Below, in pieces: positions 7,703 to 14,903 of a stretch of DNA of 18,145 nucleotides. Made by a program: the position numbers and the translations under genes. Positions within the stretch are counted from its first letter, which is position 1. Each line of letters begins with the position of its first letter. Source of the DNA: CAYQUC01 sp964514215 (GTDB lineage Bacteria > Pseudomonadota > Gammaproteobacteria > UBA6429 > Thiohalophilaceae); assembly GCA_964514215.1 (NCBI GenBank), contig CAZEPW010000067.1, positions 1-18,145 on the forward strand. Reading direction: 5' to 3'. A model generated the notes under the pieces. That model did no database searches. It was not told the origin of the DNA and saw only the letters and a program-made list of their open reading frames with translations.

Positions 7703-7837
7703 CACCACAGTCACAAAACATTATGTATAAATAACATACAATTATAAATGTCATTTAATTTTTAAATACTAAAGATGAATGAACACAAACAAACATTTTT
7801 GAGCTCTATTTTATTAATTTTAAGAACGGTTTAAGCA

Positions 7838-9139
7838 ATGAATTTTGATTCTCTCATGTGGGCAGTTTATGCCATCCCGATGATAATTATTATTACCTTC
7901 ATCTGGGGTCGAAGACGCAATTACAACAAAGTACAAAAAAGACTTGACGACTATATCGATGCCGGCATGACCGAGCCGGCATCGTTGCACCCGGTGATCA
8001 ACCCCAATCGCTGTGTTGGTTGTGGTGCCTGTGTCCCGGCCTGCCCAGAGGGAACCATTATCGGGGTGATAAAAGGTAAAGCGCAATTACTCAACCCGAC
8101 CAAATGTATTGGCCATGGGGCGTGTAAAGTAGCCTGCCCATTTGATGCAATAACACTGGTTTTTGGCACTGAATCACGCGGTGTCGATATCCCCGACGTT
8201 GGTGAAAATTTTGAGACCAATGTCCCCGGTTTATTTATCGCCGGCGAACTTGGCGGCATGGGTTTAATTCGAAATGCCATCACCCAGGGAACCCAAGCAA
8301 TCGATTATGTCGCAAAACACGGCAACCCAGAAAATAAAGAATTGGATGTTGTTATCGTTGGTGCCGGACCATCCGGTTTCGCCGCGACGCTTGGTGCTCA
8401 TGAACGCAAAATGAAATATAAAACCTTTGAGCAAGATTCCCTCGGTGGCACGGTTTATAATTTTCCTCGCGGCAAATTAGTGATGACCGCACCGGTTGTA
8501 TTACCCATTATTGGCACCGTCAAAATGTTTGAAACCACCAAAGAAAAATTATTAGAGCTTTGGAATTCAGTCGAAAAGAAAACCGGTATAAAAATAAACT
8601 ACCGTGAAAAAATGGAAGATATCGAACCCAATGGTAAAGGTTACACCGTCACCACCAACAAAGGTACCTACGAAACCAGCACAGTACTGCTAACCATCGG
8701 GCGTCGAGGCTCACCCAGAAAACTCGGTGTTGACGGCGAAGACGTAGAGAAAGTCGTCTACCGATTAAATGATCCGGCAGATTACATTAATAAACATGTG
8801 TTAATTGTTGGCGGCGGTGATAGTGCACTCGAAGCGGCCACCAGTATCGCCGAGGTTGAAGGTTCTGTGGTAACAATATCCTATCGCAGCCCGTCTTTTT
8901 CTCGAGCCAAACAGAAAAATCAAGATAACATCAAAACCATGGCAGCAAGTGGCGAATTAACAGTATTGATGTCTTCAAATGTAAAAGGCATTACGCCTGA
9001 AGAAGTTGAAATTGAACAAGATGGCGAAAAAAGTGTCATAAAGAATGATGGTATCATAGTGTGCGCAGGTGGTATTCTGCCCACCCCATTTTTGAAAAAA
9101 ATCGGGATCGTTGTTGATACAAAATTTGGAACATTATAA
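7838..9139 (+). CDS. Membrane-anchored ferredoxin-flavoprotein NAD(P)-type oxidoreductase
   Basis: This 433-residue protein has an N-terminal transmembrane helix (about 7-24) followed by RRR, placing the rest in the cytoplasm. A ferredoxin domain follows: C59-x2-C62-x2-C65-x3-C69-P is complete, while the second site reads C90-x2-H93-x2-C96-x3-C100-P, with His in place of one Cys. Residues about 122-160 (VPGLFIAGELGG, RNAITQG) resemble the C-terminal FAD signature of thioredoxin-reductase-like enzymes, yet precede the FAD Rossmann motif VIVGAGPSG (172-180). A second dinucleotide site, LIVGGGDSALEAA, follows at about 325. No thioredoxin-type CxxC is present, so disulfide reduction is unlikely; NAD(P)H-ferredoxin or membrane electron transfer is more likely. 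It starts a unit with the Sel1/ankyrin gene 49 bases downstream. The Shine-Dalgarno sequence is weak. The electron partner is unknown; the facing multihaem cluster is a candidate. Confidence 0.8.
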   Translation: MNFDSLMWAVYAIPMIIIITFIWGRRRNYNKVQKRLDDYIDAGMTEPASLHPVINPNRCVGCGACVPACPEGTIIGVIKGKAQLLNPTKCIGHGACKVACPFDAITLVFGTESRGVDIPDVGENFETNVPGLFIAGELGGMGLIRNAITQGTQAIDYVAKHGNPENKELDVVIVGAGPSGFAATLGAHERKMKYKTFEQDSLGGTVYNFPRGKLVMTAPVVLPIIGTVKMFETTKEKLLELWNSVEKKTGIKINYREKMEDIEPNGKGYTVTTNKGTYETSTVLLTIGRRGSPRKLGVDGEDVEKVVYRLNDPADYINKHVLIVGGGDSALEAATSIAEVEGSVVTISYRSPSFSRAKQKNQDNIKTMAASGELTVLMSSNVKGITPEEVEIEQDGEKSVIKNDGIIVCAGGILPTPFLKKIGIVVDTKFGTL

Positions 9140-9188
9140 ACAACAAACTATCATTTGCTACTGACAGGAAAATAAAAAAAACGCCCTA

Positions 9189-11216
9189 ATGAAAACACAC
9201 AAACTGGTACTAAATGTATTAATCGCCTCACTACTATTTAGCGCACAAATTACAGCCCAAGCTGCTACCAACAGCCGAGCCTATAATGAAGCACGTCGTG
9301 CAGTACGAATGCAAGACTACCAAAAAGCGGTATTACTCTACACCAAACTCGCCAAAAAAGGTGACAAAAAAGCACAATATGATCTTGGCGTGATGTACCG
9401 CACCGGTCAAGGTACCAGCAAAAACAGCAAAAAAGCCTTCAAATGGTTTAAAATGTCGGCTAAACGCGGTTATGACAAAGCCCAATACTCCGTTGCCATG
9501 ATGTATTTGAATGGGCAAGGCACTAATCAAAGCGAACAAAAAGCAAAGTTTTGGCTAGAAAATGCTGCCAAACAAAAACACCGCCGCTCAATCGAGCAAC
9601 TCAACCGTATTCAAAAACAGGGCCACTTAAAATTCATTCCTGAAAGTAGCTCAGAACGAAATATCGGACTCTATACAGCAAGCCGAAAGGGCGATCTGGA
9701 TCAAGTTAAACGCTTAATCAAAGCCGGTGCCGACGTTAATCATGCAGCAAAATACGGTAAAACGGTATTAATGGATGCGGCGGATAATGGTCGAGAACAA
9801 ACCGTAAAATACTTAATAAAAAAAGGCGCAAACGTCAATAAAAAAAATAATAAAGGTGAAACCGCTTTAATGTTAGCCGTCAATAGTGATCACTTTGCAA
9901 CATCTAAAGTATTAGTGCGTAACAAAGCTAACGTCAATACTAAAGACAATAATGGTAAAACAGCGCTAATGCTCGCCGCCATTAACGGTAATCTCGATGC
10001 AATAAAACTATTACTCAAAAACGGCGCTAAAATAAATGCCCTTGATAAAGGTAAAAGAAATGCCTACGCCTTTGCCGTAAAACGTCAAAAAAATAAAATT
10101 GCTAAATACCTGCTCGCCAAAGGCGCGAAACGAACCAACCGCGTCAACAGAAAAACCACCAATGTTGCATTAACAAAAAAAGATTTTTCAACATCGGGTA
10201 AAAAAGGCGATGGCGTTTTTGATAAATGGTCAACGTTAATGGTGGCATCACTGCGCGGTCAAACTAACGTTGTTAAAGACCTGCTTCGAGGCGGTGCAAA
10301 TGTCCACGTTAAAGATGAAGATGGACACACAGCGCTGAGCCGTGCAGCGGAAAAAGGCCATGCCGATATTTTAAAAATGTTAATTAAAAAAGGCGCAAAA
10401 GTTAATATAAAAGCAAAAGATGGCTTAACACCATTGATGCGCGCCGCACGATTCAAACATTTTGCCGCTGTTAAAGTTTTATTGCAAAACAAAGCCAATC
10501 CAAACGTAAAACTGGCGAATAATGCCACCGCATTAAACTTTGCAGCAAAACACGGTGCCACAAAATCAGCTCGATTGTTAGTACAGAGTGGTGCCAAAAT
10601 GAATGTTAAAGAAACAACCGGGATGAATGCTTTTCTATGGTCAGCAAGCAATGGTCACACCGAAATCACCAAGTTTTTCTTACAAAAAGGCAGCAACATC
10701 AATACTAAAGACAGCAAAGGTCGAACCGCATTATGGTTATCAGCAATTAATGGTCATAGTAACGTTTTTAAATTGCTGCTGGCTCAAGGTGCGGACATTG
10801 AAGCCAAAGACAAAAACGGCTATACCTTACTGGCTCGCGCATCCACGCTTGGTAATTTGAATGTGGTTAAAGTACTAATTAATAATAAAGCCAATATTAA
10901 TGCTAAAAGTAAAACCCTGAACACCCCACTAATGCTAGCCGCAGATAGTGGCCACCCCAAGATCGTCAGTTTATTAATTAGTAAAACCGCTGATATTGAC
11001 ACCAAAAACAGCCATGGCAATACCGCCCTTATGTTGGCTGTTACCGGTGGTTACGTTAATACCGTTAAAGTTTTATTAAAACACAATGCGAATATTAAAA
11101 TTCGTAATGAGCATCGTAAAAATGCCGTGTCCATGGCTGAAAGTGCAGGCCATAAGAAAATTCTGAAACTATTAAAAGACCATAAATCGAGCGGTAAGTT
11201 CTTAGGTATATTTTAA
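9189..11216 (+). CDS. Exported Sel1- and ankyrin-repeat protein
   Basis: This 675-residue protein has a clear signal peptide (about 1-26, basic MKTHK, hydrophobic core, AQA-A cleavage site). Two Sel1/TPR-like repeats follow at about 59-130 (AQYDLGVMYRTGQG, AQYSVAMMYLNGQG). About 15 ankyrin repeats of roughly 33 residues run from 156 to the end, with the usual TALMLAA...VKLLLxxGAxxN pattern. The array is broken once by a basic linker at about 317-345. It is strongly basic throughout. The repeats form a solenoid for protein binding, here in the periplasm or at the outer membrane rather than the cytoplasm. It lies 49 bases after the flavoprotein gene and is probably cotranscribed. A weak AGGAA sits about 17 bases before the ATG. 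A scaffold for the neighbouring cytochromes is conceivable; no catalytic domain is visible. Confidence 0.85.
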   Translation: MKTHKLVLNVLIASLLFSAQITAQAATNSRAYNEARRAVRMQDYQKAVLLYTKLAKKGDKKAQYDLGVMYRTGQGTSKNSKKAFKWFKMSAKRGYDKAQYSVAMMYLNGQGTNQSEQKAKFWLENAAKQKHRRSIEQLNRIQKQGHLKFIPESSSERNIGLYTASRKGDLDQVKRLIKAGADVNHAAKYGKTVLMDAADNGREQTVKYLIKKGANVNKKNNKGETALMLAVNSDHFATSKVLVRNKANVNTKDNNGKTALMLAAINGNLDAIKLLLKNGAKINALDKGKRNAYAFAVKRQKNKIAKYLLAKGAKRTNRVNRKTTNVALTKKDFSTSGKKGDGVFDKWSTLMVASLRGQTNVVKDLLRGGANVHVKDEDGHTALSRAAEKGHADILKMLIKKGAKVNIKAKDGLTPLMRAARFKHFAAVKVLLQNKANPNVKLANNATALNFAAKHGATKSARLLVQSGAKMNVKETTGMNAFLWSASNGHTEITKFFLQKGSNINTKDSKGRTALWLSAINGHSNVFKLLLAQGADIEAKDKNGYTLLARASTLGNLNVVKVLINNKANINAKSKTLNTPLMLAADSGHPKIVSLLISKTADIDTKNSHGNTALMLAVTGGYVNTVKVLLKHNANIKIRNEHRKNAVSMAESAGHKKILKLLKDHKSSGKFLGIF

Positions 11217-11227
11217 ATACGTCGATT

Positions 11228-11301
11228 TAGGTGGGGTGTTTTTTCGAACTCCGACAGGGTTAAAGCAACACTGTTGGGGTTCGCATGGCTCACCCAACCT
11301 A
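11228..11301. repeat. Dispersed hairpin repeat, copy 1
   Basis: The outer arms TAGGTGGGGTG (11228-11238) and CACCCAACCTA (11291-11301) pair with one mismatch. Inner arms CGAACTCCGACAG and CTGTTGGGGTTCG pair with G-T allowance. The element thus folds into one long hairpin of about 74 bases, and it resembles a second copy 50 bases on. This is the look of a small REP/MITE-like palindromic repeat. It has no coding capacity. Confidence 0.75.
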
Positions 11302-11353
11302 CCAATGCAAAAACAATAAATCGAGTGATAGGTTTTAAGTGTATTTTGAATCA

Positions 11354-11436
11354 TAGGTTGGGGGTGAGATGTTTTCCAAACCCCAACAGGGTTAAAACAA
11401 CGCTGTTAGGATTTGCTTGATATCTACCTCAACCTA
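11354..11436. repeat. Dispersed hairpin repeat, copy 2
   Basis: The outer arms TAGGTTGGGGGTGAGA and TCTACCTCAACCTA pair imperfectly, and the core AACCCCAACAGGGTTAAA followed by CGCTGTTAGGATTT matches copy 1 in order and orientation. It is more degenerate than copy 1. The two copies are in tandem in the same direction, which suggests local duplication or two insertions of the same family. Confidence 0.7.
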
Positions 11437-11458
11437 CCCAAAATTATTTGGTTTAAGA

Positions 11459-11513
11459 ATAACTCCCAAACACCTAGAAATCATAGATATACGATAAATC
11501 AATCGAGTAATCC
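11459..11513. repeat. First copy of an exact 55-base direct repeat at the gap
   Basis: These 55 bases, which run up to the first N, are identical to 11614-11668, which start right after the last N. The repeat contains the last codons of the beta-barrel gene. The exact abutment on both sides points to overlapping contig ends rather than a biological duplication. Confidence 0.95.
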
Positions 11514-11613
11514 NNNNNNNNNNNNNNNNNNNNNNNNNNNNNNNNNNNNNNNNNNNNNNNNNNNNNNNNNNNNNNNNNNNNNNNNNNNNNNNNNNNNNNN
11601 NNNNNNNNNNNNN
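11514..11613. other. Assembly gap of exactly 100 N
   Basis: A run of 100 unknown bases, a conventional scaffolding filler of arbitrary length. The flanks share a 55-base exact overlap, so the real gap size is probably zero or negative. Confidence 0.97.
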
Positions 11614-11668
11614 ATAACTCCCAAACACCTAGAAATCATAGATATACGATAAATCAATCGAGTAATCC
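11614..11668. repeat. Second copy of the exact 55-base direct repeat at the gap
   Basis: Identical to 11459-11513 over its whole length. It carries the stop codon (11629-11631) and the last 12 codons of the beta-barrel gene, so that gene is complete on this side of the gap. Confidence 0.95.
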
Positions 11669-14214
11669 ACATCATCAGTGCTCGGATTACCAACCGTTGT
11701 TGTTTTAGTAAAATCAGCCGCTATTTCCATTTGGAACTGTAATTCACGCGTATAACGATAATCAAAACGAGTCGAAGTTGTTATCCGGTTTGATTTTGAG
11801 CCATTAGAACTTCGGGTTCGTACATCATATCGAAGCCTAGGACGCATACGCCATTTTTGATTAAGATTAAACTGAGAACGAACATCAATTGAAGTTGACT
11901 GACTTGAACCAATAGACTGGCGTAATGTCATAATATTTGTATCACGTTTACTAAATAAATTTGAGCCAATTAAAGTCACTCCAAAGAAATAATCCGGACC
12001 AACCGCTTCGGTTCCAGCAACAGTCGTACCATTTGGATCAATAACATTACCACTCAAATCGAACTTAATATTCTCTGGTGTTGTTGTTGATTCTGTACTA
12101 CCAGATTTAGAAATGTTCAAATCCGCACTTAATGAATAAGTATTGTTGATTGGATAATTTCCTGAAATAGACAGTGAATCATAAGTTGTTGTTCTGGCAA
12201 TGGCTAACTTTTTAATATCCTCGTCACTAATGATATTGCGCAATTCTTGTAGCGTAGTAAAACCCTGACCTATCAATGCATTGGAAGTAGTAATAATTGG
12301 CGAAGCTCGGCGATCAAAAACAAAGTTCATCGAAGCATTGCCTTTAAACAACCAATTACCAACAAATTGAATGGTATTCAATTTATTGAAATTGATATCG
12401 TAATCTAAAATCCCAAAATAAGAGCTTTTATCAGCAACATATCGAATCTCGGTGCCAACTGCACGCCGATCAACAATACCACTACGATTTTGCTGCACGA
12501 TAAATGTTGATATATCTAATCGTTTAATCACTTCATCAAAATCAGCACTCAAGCCAAATACTTGTTGTTCACCATTAACGCTAATACCACTGCTCGACAA
12601 TACCGGTAAACCCGCAACGACATTCAATTTAACATCATTGGTTAATGGATAACCATACCAGAGACCATCAAAACGCCCTAATACACCGCCGGAAGAACGC
12701 GATTGCCGTCCAACACGAATCGTGCCTAAACCGGTTAACGAAATATAATCAAAATAAGCCGTTGATAACCCAAAATCAGAAACTTTACGTGAGTCCGGTG
12801 TAAAATCATAACGGTGATCCATATCAAACTGGAATTTCAAATCATACTTTTCGCCACGTTTTCGACCTGAAGTATTAAAATAACTACTGACCGAGTTATC
12901 GGTTACGCTAGTACTCTCTTCCCTAGCTGATATTTGAGTACGATAATTTTGTGAAACAGTAGAAAAATACTCCCAACTGCTTTCTTCAACTTCTTTTTTG
13001 GTGTTCACCAATTTTTTCTTAGGTGCTAATTGCGCGGTTAACAAACCTTCTAATCGCTGTTTAACCCGCTCATGACCAATACCATTGGGATACAATTTTA
13101 AATATTTCTTGTATTCAGCTTTAGCATGTGCAATTTGACCATTTTTCTCACGAGCCAAGCCGGTAAACTCCAATGCCTGTTGTTTTTTCTCGCCCGACCC
13201 AATTTCAGATACTTTGGTGAAAAAACTAATCGCACTTCTAAATCTCTTTTCGACTAAAGCTAATTTGCCTTTTGCGAACAATTTATCAACTTTACTAATT
13301 TGTTTTTTTGTTAATTTTTTGACTTTTTTCTTACGAACAACTTTTTTTACTTTTTTAGGTGTTATTTTATTTTTTGCAAACCACTTAATCGATAATGAAT
13401 TTTCATTTTTTTGTATTAAGGTTACAAAAGTATTTGGATAATAAACTTTTAATTTACGCTTTACACGCTCAGCTTCGGTTTTACTACGAAAAAACCCTAA
13501 CCGTAAACGCGTAATTAATACTTTCTTTTTCTTAACTCGTGTTCTAAATAACTTATACTTTTTAAATACGTCAAGTTTAGGAATCTTTCTAGGTTTTTTA
13601 CCTTTTTGGTATGATTCCAAATTCAACACATAAGTAATTTTAGAATTACGGCTATTCGCAGCTCTACTCGTTTTTCTCTTGCTTGATGATTTTTTAACAG
13701 CCAATGATTTACGAGAAGGAATAATTTTTTTCTTCTTTACTACTCGCTTTCTGATGTTACTTTTTTTCGGCTTTGCTAATTTACGGTTAGCGCCCGTTTT
13801 CCCAAGAATTATTTTTATGGTTTTCTTATTAATTTGTCGCACCGAAAATTTCAATTTCTTTTTAAATTGAATGGCGATTTTCCCAACATTATTATCCAGA
13901 CTTTCAACACGTAAATAACTTAGCAACTTGGATTTTTTTCGGGGCAGGCGATATTTTTCATTATCACTCGATGTTAAAACAATCTTCGCATCATTACTAA
14001 ATGCGCGCACATTTACAATGACAGTGCGGCTTGCTGTCTTAGGAAAGTGGTGTGTATAGTGTAGCGGCACGGATAACTTAACAGTTATAACATCAAGCCC
14101 CTTTTCTTTTTTAATTGATACATTATCAATCAGTCTGCTGGGTAATGCATTAACATTACAAGCAGCGAATAGTAGCGCAAAAATTAATATATTTTTAAAA
14201 ATAGATAAATTCAT
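11629..14214 (-). CDS. Outer-membrane beta-barrel protein with AMIN-like, SPOR-like and TPR domains
   Basis: This 861-residue protein has a signal peptide (about 1-23). A beta-rich AMIN-like domain spans about 28-138, followed by a Lys-rich linker at 139-190. A SPOR-like domain runs about 192-270 (YVLNLESY, RLRLGFFRSKTEAERVKRKL), then a second Lys-rich linker, and TPR-like helices at about 305-393. A long C-terminal beta-barrel starts near 413: alternating hydrophobic strands, many Tyr/Arg, and a terminal aromatic YIYDF, the classic barrel end recognised by the BAM machinery. AMIN and SPOR domains are known to bind peptidoglycan or envelope structures, so the barrel may be anchored to the wall. 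It is the last gene of the cytochrome cluster, 11 bases after the 176-aa gene. I infer an outer-membrane role for electron transfer or substrate passage; no haem motif is present. Confidence 0.72.
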   Translation of the reverse strand: MNLSIFKNILIFALLFAACNVNALPSRLIDNVSIKKEKGLDVITVKLSVPLHYTHHFPKTASRTVIVNVRAFSNDAKIVLTSSDNEKYRLPRKKSKLLSYLRVESLDNNVGKIAIQFKKKLKFSVRQINKKTIKIILGKTGANRKLAKPKKSNIRKRVVKKKKIIPSRKSLAVKKSSSKRKTSRAANSRNSKITYVLNLESYQKGKKPRKIPKLDVFKKYKLFRTRVKKKKVLITRLRLGFFRSKTEAERVKRKLKVYYPNTFVTLIQKNENSLSIKWFAKNKITPKKVKKVVRKKKVKKLTKKQISKVDKLFAKGKLALVEKRFRSAISFFTKVSEIGSGEKKQQALEFTGLAREKNGQIAHAKAEYKKYLKLYPNGIGHERVKQRLEGLLTAQLAPKKKLVNTKKEVEESSWEYFSTVSQNYRTQISAREESTSVTDNSVSSYFNTSGRKRGEKYDLKFQFDMDHRYDFTPDSRKVSDFGLSTAYFDYISLTGLGTIRVGRQSRSSGGVLGRFDGLWYGYPLTNDVKLNVVAGLPVLSSSGISVNGEQQVFGLSADFDEVIKRLDISTFIVQQNRSGIVDRRAVGTEIRYVADKSSYFGILDYDINFNKLNTIQFVGNWLFKGNASMNFVFDRRASPIITTSNALIGQGFTTLQELRNIISDEDIKKLAIARTTTYDSLSISGNYPINNTYSLSADLNISKSGSTESTTTPENIKFDLSGNVIDPNGTTVAGTEAVGPDYFFGVTLIGSNLFSKRDTNIMTLRQSIGSSQSTSIDVRSQFNLNQKWRMRPRLRYDVRTRSSNGSKSNRITTSTRFDYRYTRELQFQMEIAADFTKTTTVGNPSTDDVDYSIDLSYIYDF

Positions 14215-14225
14215 TTTTCTTTAGA

Positions 14226-14756
14226 TCACTTGGTAATTTTGTTTTTTTCTTCAATCACTTCTAATTTCTCAGAATCAATTGAACCTTCGGGGATATTTTT
14301 GTGGATAATAATCGCAACACTCTCAAACTTGTCGCCTTGATGAACACTAAATTCATAATTACCAGTTAGTTGTATTATTAAAAAGCCACCATCAATAATA
14401 GTACCTTCGTATTCGATCTTATCAATGATGCCACTAAAATCTTTTTGTACACTAATCGACTCCGCCTTATTAAAAGCCGGGTTAGAACGTATGTTTGTTC
14501 CTACCATGCCAATAGGACGAACATAGATAAAAATAATATTGCTCGCTGTTAATGGATATGACCATATATACTGTACTGGAAATCGAAAGAATACTTGACC
14601 AATAAGACTGTCTTCAGAATCTTCAGCTTGAAACTCGGATAATACTTCACGGGAGGGAACGGAAACACGAGCATGACTGTTTTGAATGCCGAACACATTT
14701 AACAGTAACATTATAAAAAAAAGCATACCAATTTTGCTTTTACACTTTATTTCCAT
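14226..14756 (-). CDS. Small exported AMIN-like protein, 176 aa
   Basis: I place the start at the ATG at 14756; a GTG 24 bases earlier is in frame but would put polar residues before the signal peptide. AAGGA lies about 12 bases upstream of the ATG. The first 30 residues form a signal peptide ending SHA-R. The mature part is beta-rich, and its order of motifs resembles the AMIN-like domain of the 861-aa protein next door: a FPVQYIWSYPLTASN strand-turn with NIIFIYVRPI, then a later YEFSVHQGDKFESVAIII strand pair. No Cys-haem motif, catalytic motif or transmembrane helix is visible in the mature protein. It ends 11 bases before the beta-barrel gene. It is probably a periplasmic binding partner of that protein or of the cytochromes (inference). 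Confidence 0.65.
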   Translation of the reverse strand: MEIKCKSKIGMLFFIMLLLNVFGIQNSHARVSVPSREVLSEFQAEDSEDSLIGQVFFRFPVQYIWSYPLTASNIIFIYVRPIGMVGTNIRSNPAFNKAESISVQKDFSGIIDKIEYEGTIIDGGFLIIQLTGNYEFSVHQGDKFESVAIIIHKNIPEGSIDSEKLEVIEEKNKITK

Positions 14757-14831
14757 ATCTACTTTTATTCCTTCACACACTATTTCTATAACTATTCTAT
14801 AAATACTGAATCAGCGAGTTAAACGCACGAA

Positions 14832-14843
14832 CTCTAATTAGAG
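14832..14843. promoter_or_regulatory. Short perfect palindrome between the cytochrome and AMIN-like genes
   Basis: CTCTAATTAGAG is a perfect 12-base palindrome within the 147-base gap between the 14-haem gene and the 176-aa gene. It could be an operator or a small RNA hairpin that separates expression of the two genes. Its shortness means chance is a real possibility. Confidence 0.25.
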
Positions 14844-14903
14844 CATATTTAGCATTACTCAACTGTTAAGCTCATTCCAAATTCATTAAAAAAAATTACC
14901 TAT

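Larger units (their letters stand above)
7213..7837. promoter_or_regulatory. Divergent regulatory region between qmoA and the ferredoxin-flavoprotein gene
   Basis: This 625-base AT-rich region serves both divergent units. It holds, from left to right: a 20-base palindrome at 7381-7400; two similar stretches TTCAACGGGGTTA (about 7443-7455) and TTCAACCGCGTTA (about 7480-7492), the same 13-mer with two differences and about 37 bases apart; an FNR/CRP-like site at 7579-7592; an inverted repeat ATTTCA-TT-TGAAAT at 7659-7672; and an extended -10 promoter for the plus strand at 7676-7702. I found no convincing minus-strand promoter for qmoA by eye. A 19-codon open frame (7775-7834) precedes the plus-strand gene. 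Confidence 0.6.
11217..11628. other. Convergent intergenic region with hairpin repeats and a scaffold gap
   Basis: The region lies between the plus-strand ankyrin gene and the minus-strand beta-barrel gene. It holds two related hairpin elements (11228-11301 and 11354-11436), the first copy of a 55-base duplication and 100 N. No gene is visible. The hairpins may serve as terminators for both units. Confidence 0.7.

Noticed and set aside
7951..8283. 110-aa and 88-aa minus-strand frames over the ferredoxin domain
   Set aside because: They are antisense to a gene with clear Fe-S and Rossmann motifs and have no domain of their own.
10259..10651. 130-aa minus-strand frame inside the ankyrin gene
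   Set aside because: It lies wholly antisense to a well-supported repeat protein, has repeat-driven composition, and no start signal.
11413..11693. Open frames that run through the N block on both strands
   Set aside because: They exist only because N codons are read as X across a filler gap and a duplicated contig end.
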